From the NCBI GenBank assembly GCA_014799645.1, contig JAAVHQ010000001.1, positions 30,009 to 62,930 on the forward strand: a DNA stretch of 32,922 nucleotides, in the 5' to 3' direction. The notes under the pieces are model-generated. The model was not told where the DNA came from. It did no database searches and worked only from the letters and a program-made list of their open reading frames with translations. Source of the stretch: Clostridiales bacterium (lineage in GTDB: Bacteria > Bacillota > Clostridia > Christensenellales > UBA3700). The position numbers and the translations under genes are program-made. Of the stretch, positions 24,528 to 31,616 are shown one piece after another (position 1 is the first letter of the stretch; every line of letters begins with the position of its first letter).

Positions 24528-25793
24528 ATGGCATCCAAGCAACTACTTATTTTAGGAAACGGATTTGATTTGCAGTGCGGACTAAGATCGAGTTATGAAG
24601 ATTTTTTTAATAGTGAAATTATCGACGATATCAGTAAAAATTTTCACTTGCAGAAAATGAAGCCAGGGTGTGTAGGATTTTGGGAAACGTTATTGTTTTA
24701 TTATTATAAACAGATTGGCAATAGTAAATATGATTGGTGTGATATAGAAACTATAATTAAAGACACGCTTTGGATCATATATTATGGGGATAAAAACAAA
24801 CTGAATAATCATAACAAAAGTTTGTGGCACGATGTGATAATATGCGCCAAGACTAAGGAAATTCCCGAGAGATATGCATGTTATATTATTAATGGAAATG
24901 AAGAGCAAATAAAATATTTGTTTTGTTATTGTGTAAAATTTATTTTAAAATTGGATAAGAGAGATGATTATACGGATGATGAAAAATTACATATGTTAAC
25001 AAAACACCTTCAGGATGAGTTAAATAATTTTGAAAAACGTTTTTGTAAATATATAAAAAATAAAACCATAAATCCACAAGATAAGAAGGGCTTGAATCGA
25101 AATTATGTTATTAATGCAGTTAATTTGTTGGCGCTATTGACAAAATTTACAGATTTCACATTTGGCTATTTGGAAGAGTTTGTCAATTCAAAAGTGGAAT
25201 TAGATGCTTATAATAGGCCTGTTATGAAAAATATACTATCTAACGAGTTTCTGACGCTAAAGGATACAAATATTATCAATTTTAATTATACTGCACTTTT
25301 TGATATTTTGCGAGTAGAGAGCCCATGTGCATATAGCAATGTTCATGGGAAATTATGCAATATTAGTTGTGTAGGAGATTGTAATTCATCAAATATAATT
25401 TTTGGTATAGATGACACGCTCATCAAAGCAGTAGATGTTGATTCTAATTTGCATATATTTAGTAAGACATATAGGAAAATGCGTGATGATAGTGCACCTA
25501 TAACTATTTTACCGCCGAGGGATGACAACAATATTGAGATTATATTTTATGGCCACTCGCTTAGTAAAGCTGATTATTCGTATTTCCAAAGCATATTTGA
25601 CTATTATAATATTTATAGCAACGATAAAGTATGTTTAATATTTTATTATTCAAAAGGACATGAACAATATGAGGCAATTTATAAACTTATAAATGAATAT
25701 GGTTTGACGCTAGCAAATGAAAATCAAGGCAAAAATTTGATCCACAAATTACTTCTAGAGAATAGACTTAAAATTGAAGAGAAGTCTCTTTAG
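24528..25793 (+). CDS. AbiH-family abortive infection protein
   Basis: A 421-residue AbiH-family protein. Typical marks are the N-terminal LLILGNGFDLQCGLRSSYEDFF, the central FLTLKDTNIINFNYTALFDI segment, the VHGKL motif just after it, and the late IIFYGHSLSKADYSYFQSIF region. AbiH, first described in Lactococcus, aborts phage development by an unknown mechanism; the N-terminal glycine-rich strand and GHS motif suggest a nucleotide-binding, SIR2-like or related fold, which is inference. Strong private promoter and ribosome binding site. The following 152-residue gene begins 91 bases later and may be co-transcribed. Confidence 0.87.
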   Translation: MASKQLLILGNGFDLQCGLRSSYEDFFNSEIIDDISKNFHLQKMKPGCVGFWETLLFYYYKQIGNSKYDWCDIETIIKDTLWIIYYGDKNKLNNHNKSLWHDVIICAKTKEIPERYACYIINGNEEQIKYLFCYCVKFILKLDKRDDYTDDEKLHMLTKHLQDELNNFEKRFCKYIKNKTINPQDKKGLNRNYVINAVNLLALLTKFTDFTFGYLEEFVNSKVELDAYNRPVMKNILSNEFLTLKDTNIINFNYTALFDILRVESPCAYSNVHGKLCNISCVGDCNSSNIIFGIDDTLIKAVDVDSNLHIFSKTYRKMRDDSAPITILPPRDDNNIEIIFYGHSLSKADYSYFQSIFDYYNIYSNDKVCLIFYYSKGHEQYEAIYKLINEYGLTLANENQGKNLIHKLLLENRLKIEEKSL

Positions 25794-25884
25794 AGTAAAG
25801 AATTACATAATTAAAGATATTATCGAAACTATATCGAAGATATTGGTGATAAAAGATTAGCTGTGAGAATTTGAAGGATAGATT

Positions 25885-26343
25885 ATGTTAGAAAAGTTAT
25901 GGCGCAAAATTAAGAGATTCTTTAAGTGGTTATTTTTTGCTGACCATCAAATATTTTTCGGACGTATTCCTATAACATTAAAAGGATACAAGTGGGAGCT
26001 CCATATAACAGATGAAGACCCTAATCCATCGGTTCCACATCTTCATTGTATAGAAAATAGCAAATTGAAAATTGATGTCTACACAGGGGAAGTCTACGAT
26101 GATGGCATCAATACTGGTAAATTAAAGGATAAAGAGTTTAATGCATTGTGGCATGATAAAAAGTTTTTCGATTTAGTCAAAAGGTCTAGAGATTATTATC
26201 TAGAAAAACATCCAGGTTATCAACTTGTACATATTCCATTTAGTTCAGGTGACATTGATGAAAATGTTATAATTAGTCGTGGAGAATTAAAGAATCAACT
26301 AATAATTGAATATAAGAAAGATAAAGAGCATAAAAGGTCATGA
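25885..26343 (+). CDS. Uncharacterised 152-residue protein with a conserved-looking HLHC segment
   Basis: I do not recognise the family with confidence. The first 20 residues are basic and aromatic (WRKIKRFFKWLFF), an amphipathic segment that could touch membranes. The middle reads PSVPHLHCIENSKLKIDVYTG, where two histidines and a cysteine could bind metal, followed by charged, mixed alpha/beta sequence ending in a lysine-rich tail. It lies between an AbiH-family gene and a convergent helicase gene with a nuclease-like segment, so a defence-associated role is possible. The ribosome binding site GAAGGA precedes the ATG by about eight bases. It could be a second gene of the AbiH unit. Confidence 0.6.
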   Translation: MLEKLWRKIKRFFKWLFFADHQIFFGRIPITLKGYKWELHITDEDPNPSVPHLHCIENSKLKIDVYTGEVYDDGINTGKLKDKEFNALWHDKKFFDLVKRSRDYYLEKHPGYQLVHIPFSSGDIDENVIISRGELKNQLIIEYKKDKEHKRS

Positions 26344-26457
26344 ATAAAATTAAGTGTTAGCAAAAATCAAAGTTTTGTTCATCGTGGAATCTATAAGGGT
26401 TTTTACTAATATGTTAGAGTAATATCTAGCGAAGAATAAGATAAAATCCATAAGTTA

Positions 26458-28941
26458 TCACAATATATAAGGAGATTTAATATCATCTTCATATAGAACA
26501 TACAAATGTTGTTTGGCGCGAGTAAGTGCGACATAGTAAAGACGTTGCTCATCTTCAATAGCATCGAGCATGGTTTGTCCAAATATTTCAAACAAATCAT
26601 TGTTTGGATTAAACACGGGGAAGACTCCTTTATTGATGTCTAATAGAATAACAACATCAGATTCTTCGCCTTTTGCAGTATGCACAGTTTTCATAGTTAC
26701 TCGGCTATTGTATTCTTCTTCAGACAAGAATTCAGCGCATACATTTTTTAGTGTATCATTGAAGTCTTTCAAATCTATGCTTTTAATTGTGTTGCTCCTA
26801 TTAAGGATCATTATTTTTTTATTAGGATGGGTCTGTATAATATCGGCGCACTGTTTGAGATATTTTGCCTTGTCAATTCGTTTGCGTTCATTTTCATCTA
26901 GGTATTTAAGGTATACATTGTTTTCGTCTTGAAAATCGCCTATGTATACTTTTGATACGTCAATTTCTTCTATGATGCCGTTTTTAACGTTGCTATGTGG
27001 GTGGCTTCCAGACATGCCGAACTTATCCATAAATCTATTGGCAAACTCAACAATATTGTGTCCGCTTCTATAATTAGTGTGAATATTTAAGAGTTTGGAA
27101 TCGTCATATCGTGAAGCAAAAGTCTTGAAGTATCGCAAATCAGAGCCAGCATATCTATTGATAGCTTGCCAATCATCTCCAACACAAAATACTCTTATTG
27201 ATTCATTTCGGCTTATAATTGCAGCAATAAGGTAGTCAAACAATTTGCTGAAATCTTGATATTCATCAATTAAAATCCATTTGATATTATTGATTTCTTC
27301 ATCTAATTCACCATTTAGAATGTGTTTGCTTGCTTCATATATTGTTTGATTGAAATCGTAATCATAATGATTGTATTTTGCTAATTCTCCAACATTGTTA
27401 TCACTGGATAATACTGAAAAATATTTGAGGTATACTTGATAGCCTAGTCGATAGAATATCTTAGTTTTTTCATCTTGTATATATTTTGCATGCTCAATAA
27501 ATTGATTGAGGTTGGTGTCATCAAAATAATTTTGTTGGAGTTTATTTATGAATTGCTCTATAAGTTTTGTGAAACCATCCAAGCATCTTTTCCAAGCTTT
27601 TTCGTGCAACACCTCATCTGGCAATTTTTTAGGGGATATACCATGAGAAAGCATAATTTTATATAACTCACGTTCAACATCTTCACGTTCTAATGAATTG
27701 AATTGTTTATGAGTTGTTTCGATAAATTTAGCAATTGATTTTACACTTTGATTGTATTTTCCAATATTAGATATTCTTTGGCGCCAATTACCGCCCCAAA
27801 ATCTCTGTTTCCAATTTTTATTAGAAATATAATCAGAATAGTTACCAACAGTTTTTTCAAAATTATCAACTTCGTCTTTTGCTTCGTTGCCCGTCACTGC
27901 CCAATGTTCCCAGATAATATTATATTTTGGCAAATAGAAATCGGGGACAATTTCCTTTTTCTCTTGAAGAAATGCACTTAAATCTTTAATTTCCGCGCTA
28001 GTTAATTTAGCATTTTCCAAAGATATTTTATATGGGTAGTAACTTCTTTCGTATATATAATCGATGCCGTGCTCAAAGAAAAAGTCGGCAATATATTTTT
28101 CAAGTCGTGATTTAACCGTTTCGTTATTTAGGGTAGTGTATTGACTATTCTTTAAATACTTATAGTAAGATTCAAGACTATTAAAACTTTTTCGATCAAT
28201 TCGCAAAGTATCTTTTCTAAAGAAGTCGTATACAGATTGTGAAAAGCTCTGTTTAGTGGCTTTTAATTCATTAATAATCTCTTTTATTAATCTAGTTTTT
28301 TCTTCTAATATTTTAGGGCGTTGAAGCGTGCGTAAGGCATAGGAGTGGAATGTGCTTGCTACTTCACAAATTTCATATTTAGCAATATTATCAATTTTGC
28401 ATTGTGTTGCTAATCTGTTATTAATTTCTTCGCTAGCATCTTTATTAAAGCAAAAAGCCAAAACATTGTCAGCGTCCATGTTTTGTTTTTCAAATAAATA
28501 TATTAATTTGCCAATTAGAACTCTTGTTTTACCAGAACCGGCGCGTGCAGTAACAAGGGTATTATGCTCAGATAAAATGGCGTTTAGTTGGTCAATGTCA
28601 AGATTGAAAGCTGCGTCATTGAATTTCACATGTCCCACAAAATACTTTTTCAGTTCGTCTCTTTGTTGCCTTAATGAATTGATTTGTGCAGTAGGGGATT
28701 TTGAAGAAGATTCGGCATATTCGGGATTATCAACCGTCATTTCGCCTGTCTCGAATGCACATCTAGCAATCCACCTTTTAGGTTTGCCATCAAAATTTAC
28801 TATCATTGCATTGTTAGATTGTTTACGTGCGCTAAATACTATTTCATATGGTTCATATATGACATTGCAAAATATAATGGGAATACCTTGATATGTTCCA
28901 GTCATTCCATCTCTAATAATTATCTTCTTCTCTTGTGGCAT
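26458..28941 (-). CDS. UvrD/HelD-like superfamily 1 helicase with embedded nuclease-like segment
   Basis: An 827-residue SF1A helicase on the minus strand. Motifs: LVTARAGSGKTRVLIGKL (Walker A), FCFNKDASEEINNRL (Ia), WILIDEYQDFSKLFD (Walker B), VFCVGDDWQAINRYAGSDL (III), TNYRSGHNIVEFAN (IV), MKTVHTAKGEESDVVI (V) and YYVALTRAKQHLYVLYE (VI). Between Ia and II lies GIDYIYERSYYPYKI followed by EIVPDFYLPKYNIIWEHW, with the Asp and Glu pattern of a PD-(D/E)xK nuclease, as in many HelD-like helicases. The first 120 residues form an extra N-terminal region. Probably DNA processing or defence; it is convergent with the AbiH cluster and has its own promoter. It begins GAGGA-N4-ATG. Confidence 0.88.
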   Translation of the reverse strand: MPQEKKIIIRDGMTGTYQGIPIIFCNVIYEPYEIVFSARKQSNNAMIVNFDGKPKRWIARCAFETGEMTVDNPEYAESSSKSPTAQINSLRQQRDELKKYFVGHVKFNDAAFNLDIDQLNAILSEHNTLVTARAGSGKTRVLIGKLIYLFEKQNMDADNVLAFCFNKDASEEINNRLATQCKIDNIAKYEICEVASTFHSYALRTLQRPKILEEKTRLIKEIINELKATKQSFSQSVYDFFRKDTLRIDRKSFNSLESYYKYLKNSQYTTLNNETVKSRLEKYIADFFFEHGIDYIYERSYYPYKISLENAKLTSAEIKDLSAFLQEKKEIVPDFYLPKYNIIWEHWAVTGNEAKDEVDNFEKTVGNYSDYISNKNWKQRFWGGNWRQRISNIGKYNQSVKSIAKFIETTHKQFNSLEREDVERELYKIMLSHGISPKKLPDEVLHEKAWKRCLDGFTKLIEQFINKLQQNYFDDTNLNQFIEHAKYIQDEKTKIFYRLGYQVYLKYFSVLSSDNNVGELAKYNHYDYDFNQTIYEASKHILNGELDEEINNIKWILIDEYQDFSKLFDYLIAAIISRNESIRVFCVGDDWQAINRYAGSDLRYFKTFASRYDDSKLLNIHTNYRSGHNIVEFANRFMDKFGMSGSHPHSNVKNGIIEEIDVSKVYIGDFQDENNVYLKYLDENERKRIDKAKYLKQCADIIQTHPNKKIMILNRSNTIKSIDLKDFNDTLKNVCAEFLSEEEYNSRVTMKTVHTAKGEESDVVILLDINKGVFPVFNPNNDLFEIFGQTMLDAIEDEQRLYYVALTRAKQHLYVLYEDDIKSPYIL

Positions 28942-28959
28942 ACATTCCTCATTTATATT

Positions 28960-28988
28960 ATTATAACATTTATACTAATAAAAAGCAA
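28960..28988 (-). promoter_or_regulatory. Promoter of the minus-strand helicase gene
   Basis: Read on the minus strand: TTGCTT (28983-28988), 17-base spacer, TATAAT (28960-28965) preceded by TGT, giving a full extended -10 element TGTTATAAT. The helicase ATG lies at 28941-28939, so the untranslated leader is very short, about 12 bases, with GAGGA inside it. Confidence 0.75.
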
Positions 28989-29040
28989 TGATGAATCGTA
29001 TTGAGTTTTACAATGGGGAGGGTTAATATTGAGAAACAAC

Positions 29041-29071
29041 AAAAAGTGAGATGATTTCCATCTCACTTTTT
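29041..29071 (-). terminator. Bidirectional-looking rho-independent terminator after tRNA-Ser
   Basis: A perfect 13-pair stem (AAAAAGTGAGATG with CATCTCACTTTTT) around an ATTTC loop. In the minus direction it follows the 3' end of tRNA-Ser by 32 bases and ends in a T run, so it would terminate the tRNA transcript. The same sequence also reads as a terminator on the plus strand. Confidence 0.85.
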
Positions 29072-29103
29072 ATATTTGCCGACCAGACACATATCGGCTA
29101 AAA

Positions 29104-29192
29104 TGGCGGAAGCGGAGGGATTCGAACCCCCGTGGGCTTGCACCCAAATGGTTTTCAAGACCACCTCGTTATGACCACTTCGATACGCTTCC
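29104..29192 (-). tRNA. tRNA-Ser, anticodon TGA, with encoded CCA
   Basis: On the minus strand the acceptor arms GGAAGCG (5', from 29192) and CGCTTCC pair fully, followed by discriminator G and an encoded CCA (29106-29104). The anticodon loop reads CTTGAAA, giving anticodon TGA (serine UCA). A long variable arm (TGGGTGCAAGCCCA) as expected for serine tRNA and a T loop GGTTCGAATCC are present. Its 3' end faces the defence island, the orientation typical of an integrase target. Confidence 0.95.
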
Positions 29193-29420
29193 AGATTGAT
29201 TATTAAGTTTTTTTGAAAAAAATATTTTGTAGATTTTTTTGTGGAATCCTACGTCTTGGCAGTTGCCGTGTAGAATTCTTTGACCTACTTTGGTTTGCCG
29301 ATATAGTGCTAAGGGCGGTTTGCCCATCGGCACGAGTCGGATGTTTTGGGGAAGTTCATAAGTGGTAGGGCAGGACTTGTGGATTGATTTTGTAGGTTTG
29401 TCCCTTTGATATCAATTTCC
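29193..29420. other. Gene-free spacer between tRNA-Ser and an orphan tRNA half
   Basis: No credible coding region. It holds an inverted repeat TGCCGAT (29296-29302) with ATCGGCA (29326-29332), enclosing GGGC/GCCC (29313-29316 with 29322-29325) over a GGTTT loop, and T-rich and A-rich runs near 29210-29240. TTTTGTAGA (29225-29233) and TTGGCAGTTG (29256-29265) also occur in the same order at 243-276, with a different spacing. The stretch may be a remnant of an element once inserted in tRNA-Ser; see the repeat described in the findings. Confidence 0.45.
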
Positions 29421-29461
29421 TTTCAAGACCGCCTCGTTATGACCGCTTCGATACACTTCCA
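29421..29461 (-). pseudogene. Orphan 5' half of a tRNA-Ser gene, ending in the anticodon loop
   Basis: These 41 bases match 29153-29193 at 38 positions. They correspond to the 5' part of tRNA-Ser from the acceptor strand through the D arm and anticodon stem to the TTGAAA of the anticodon loop. Beyond that the sequence departs completely from a tRNA (continuing GGAAATTGATATCA on the minus strand). It cannot fold as a full tRNA. The break inside the anticodon loop is a known type of crossover site for tyrosine integrases. Confidence 0.85.
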
Positions 29462-29566
29462 TATTAGTGGGATAGGGCGTTTGGGGACGCCGTATCCGCA
29501 TTTGTTTGTATTTGATATTATAGCAGACAGAGGAGTTGCTGTCAAATGATTTTGGGTTGAGGGGGA

Positions 29567-30088
29567 TTAGATATCGTCGTCCTCGTCTTCTTCCTCTTCA
29601 TCGTCGAGGTCGGACGTGTCGACGCCGTCGATGTCGTAGTTGAAATCGTCTTCGAAGTCGTCGTCTTCGGAAACGGACTCTTCTTCCTCTTCATCCTCTT
29701 CTTCGTCCTCGCCGCTGACAAATTCGCTGTCGGCAAAGCCGTCGGGGTCGTCGAAAGAGTCGTCGTAGATATCGAATTTGTCTTCGGATTCTTCTTGTTC
29801 GAGTTCGTCAAAAGAGATAACTTCGACTTCGCTTTGTTCTTCCTCGCGAGCATTGGAATCGCTCTCGAAAGTAGCGTCGTCTTTTTGCTTGCTTCTGCAT
29901 TCGGCGCACATTCTCTCGCCGTGTTCAATATAATTGACGCCGCAGACAGGGCAGAGCATATCCTCGTCTTCGTCTTCAAGCAAAGTAAAGCCTTCGACGC
30001 CGAGTTCCGCCTTGCATACGTCGCAATATTCGTCTTCTTCGAGAATCCAGTTGAGTTCGCATCTAGGACACTTAATATATTTTCCCAT
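29567..30088 (-). CDS. Acidic protein with two N-terminal zinc ribbons
   Basis: A 173-residue protein. The first 65 residues carry paired CxxC knuckles: CPRC and CDVC (about 8-26), then CPVC and CAEC (about 46-63), forming two zinc-ribbon-like units. From about residue 70 to the end the sequence is dominated by Asp and Glu, with runs of acidic residues and almost no hydrophobic core, so it is probably disordered. Function unknown; small acidic zinc-ribbon proteins can bind nucleic-acid enzymes or metal. GGAGG lies five bases before the ATG. It has its own promoter and is on the backbone side of the tRNA. Low-complexity coding produces a spurious 145-residue frame overlapping it. Confidence 0.8.
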   Translation of the reverse strand: MGKYIKCPRCELNWILEEDEYCDVCKAELGVEGFTLLEDEDEDMLCPVCGVNYIEHGERMCAECRSKQKDDATFESDSNAREEEQSEVEVISFDELEQEESEDKFDIYDDSFDDPDGFADSEFVSGEDEEEDEEEEESVSEDDDFEDDFNYDIDGVDTSDLDDEEEEDEDDDI

Positions 30089-30133
30089 AATCCCTCCTAG
30101 TCGATAGAAAAAGTTATGTATTCAATGTTTAGT

Positions 30134-30162
30134 ATTATATGCATAAAAATAAGATTTGTAAA
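30134..30162 (-). promoter_or_regulatory. Promoter of the zinc-ribbon gene
   Basis: On the minus strand TTTACA (30157-30162), a 17-base spacer and TATAAT (30134-30139). This gives a leader of about 40 bases before the ATG at 30088. Confidence 0.7.
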
Positions 30163-30201
30163 CACTTTTTCTAAAAAAAATTCAAAAAAATTTCAACTGC
30201 G

Positions 30202-30239
30202 AAAAAATCGACAAATCCCTCGCGAGATTTGCCGATTTT
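30202..30239 (-). terminator. Rho-independent terminator of spo0A
   Basis: On the minus strand, AAAATCGGCAAATC pairs with GATTTGTCGATTTT (one G-T pair) around a CTCGCGAGG-containing loop, with a T run in the 3' arm. It lies 36 bases beyond the spo0A stop codon. Confidence 0.8.
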
Positions 30240-30274
30240 CAGGGTGTATTGGGGTTGTAAAAGTCTAAATAGTA

Positions 30275-31063
30275 TTAAGCGCCTTCCATAATCATTTTGT
30301 CAGCGAGAAGTGCAATGAATTCGCCGTTGGTAGGTTTGTCGTTGGCGGTATAGATTTTAATGCCGAAAATAGTGTTGATGTTTTCTATTTTACCTCTATT
30401 CCAAGCGACTTCGATAGCGTGTCTAATCGCTCTTTCGACTTTGGAAGGGGAAGTATCGAACTTGTCCGCGATTGACGGATAGAGTTTCTTGGTGATACTG
30501 TTGATAATTTCAGGGCTGTCGATTGCCATTTTGATTGCTTCTCTCAAAAACTGATAGCCCTTTATATGCGCAGGAATTCCAACGGAAATAAATATATTGG
30601 CAAGTTTTTCGTCAAGATTGCGTTGAGAGCGTTTGACCGCTTGTTGGATAAGACGGTCGTCGAGTTCGGCAGGTTTATTGGCTACCGGAAGTCCGCCGAA
30701 TTCCTTGACGCGGTCTTTGAGTACTTGCATATTTACAGGTTTGACGAGATAGTAACTTGCGCCGAGCATAATTGCTTTGTTTATAAAGTTTTCGCCGATA
30801 AGTTGCGATGCGATAATAAAGTTGGGTTTCTTTGTCATTTTGCTGTAATCTATATTTGAGAGTACGCCGAAGCCGTCGACCTCGGGCATAATCAAATCAA
30901 GAATGACGACGTCGGGATTATAGGTTTCGATTTTATGTATAGCGTCCAAGCCGTCGCGCGCCGACGCTACCACTTCAACTTCTTCGTCCTCAAAATAACT
31001 TTCTTTCACGTTGGCGATAAACTCTTCGCTGTCGTCAATGACCATGAGTTTAATCTTTTTCAT
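30275..31063 (-). CDS. spo0A: Spo0A, sporulation response regulator
   Basis: A 262-residue protein. Receiver domain at about 1-120 with acidic pocket VIDDSEEF, phospho-acceptor Asp in VVILDLIMPEVDGFGVL and conserved KPVN. The C-terminal sigma-like DNA-binding domain (about 150-260) has the diagnostic IPAHIKGYQFLREAI and the recognition-helix block KFDTSPSKVERAIRHAIEVA. Spo0A, phosphorylated by the phosphorelay or orphan kinases, is the master regulator of sporulation entry. The ATG at 31063 is chosen over upstream codons because GGAGG lies six bases before it and the product starts MKKIKLMVIDD. It identifies the organism as a Bacillota endospore-former lineage and is core chromosome, outside the island. 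Confidence 0.97.
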   Translation of the reverse strand: MKKIKLMVIDDSEEFIANVKESYFEDEEVEVVASARDGLDAIHKIETYNPDVVILDLIMPEVDGFGVLSNIDYSKMTKKPNFIIASQLIGENFINKAIMLGASYYLVKPVNMQVLKDRVKEFGGLPVANKPAELDDRLIQQAVKRSQRNLDEKLANIFISVGIPAHIKGYQFLREAIKMAIDSPEIINSITKKLYPSIADKFDTSPSKVERAIRHAIEVAWNRGKIENINTIFGIKIYTANDKPTNGEFIALLADKMIMEGA

Positions 31064-31233
31064 ATTGTTCCTCCACAAATTTTTTTAAGTATCTACATTT
31101 TATTATGTCGCAAATATTCTTTCAATGTAACGGACAATCGAAAATTGCCGTTTTTGAGAAAAAATTGCGAAAATTATTGCAAAGACGATAAAAAATTTGT
31201 AGAAAATCGTTTTTATAATTTTTTTAGGCGTGT

Positions 31234-31245
31234 TATAATGGATTT
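31234..31245 (+). promoter_or_regulatory. Extended -10 promoter abutting the XRE regulator start
   Basis: TG at 31231-31232, one base, TATAAT at 31234-31239: a perfect extended -10 element without a clear -35 box. Transcription from it would begin at about 31245-31247, at the ATG (31246), implying an mRNA with essentially no leader. No ribosome-binding sequence is seen upstream of the ATG, in agreement with this. Confidence 0.65.
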
Positions 31246-31563
31246 ATGGAAATTAAGGACATACTCAAAAGTATCAGAAAAGCAAGCAAAATCAGTCAAA
31301 GCGAGTTGGCGAAACAACTCGGCATAGGTCAAGCGACGATATGTCAGTGGGAAAGAGGAGTTGCAAAACCCACTTGCGACGGCATAATTGCGCTCAGCAA
31401 GTACTATATGGTGTCGGCAGATTTTCTTTTGGGCATCAATGAAGAGATGCACGGTTCGGAAATCGGCGAGGAGTATTCCGAGCTTATCGGCAGATACGAC
31501 AACTTAACGCACGAGCAAAAGCGACTTATAATAGATATAATGAAACAAATGAAAGATTTATAA
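31246..31563 (+). CDS. XRE-family helix-turn-helix transcriptional regulator
   Basis: A 105-residue protein with an N-terminal Cro/C1-type helix-turn-helix (about 6-60): IRKASKISQSELAKQLGI, then GQATICQWERGVAKPTCDGI and ALSKYYMVSADFLLGI. The C-terminal 40 residues (YSELIGRYDNLTHEQKRLII) form a helix likely used for dimerisation. Target genes are unknown; the divergent spo0A and the downstream transporter are neighbours. The start is fixed by the conserved N-terminus; upstream is a near-adjacent extended -10, so translation may be leaderless. A second, independent promoter lies between it and the transporter, so they are probably separate units. Confidence 0.88.
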   Translation: MEIKDILKSIRKASKISQSELAKQLGIGQATICQWERGVAKPTCDGIIALSKYYMVSADFLLGINEEMHGSEIGEEYSELIGRYDNLTHEQKRLIIDIMKQMKDL

Positions 31564-31571
31564 TAATTTTG

Positions 31572-31610
31572 TTGACTTTTGCGGAAGAAGTTGTATAATC
31601 TTAGGCGGAG
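31572..31610 (+). promoter_or_regulatory. Promoter and ribosome binding site of the AEC transporter gene
   Basis: TTGACT at 31572-31577, 16-base spacer, TATAAT at 31594-31599. GGAG at 31607-31610 precedes the ATG at 31617 by six bases, leaving a short leader. Confidence 0.7.
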
Positions 31611-31616
31611 ATTAAG

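Noticed and set aside
28352-28891. 179-residue plus-strand frame opposite the helicase gene
   Set aside because: It lies opposite the Walker A region of a clear helicase and shows no start signals or recognisable domain.
29542-29979. 145-residue minus-strand frame rich in Thr, Ser and Lys
   Set aside because: It overlaps the zinc-ribbon gene in another frame; its composition is produced by the GAC/GAA-rich acidic repeat, and the overlapped gene has the ribosome binding site and promoter.
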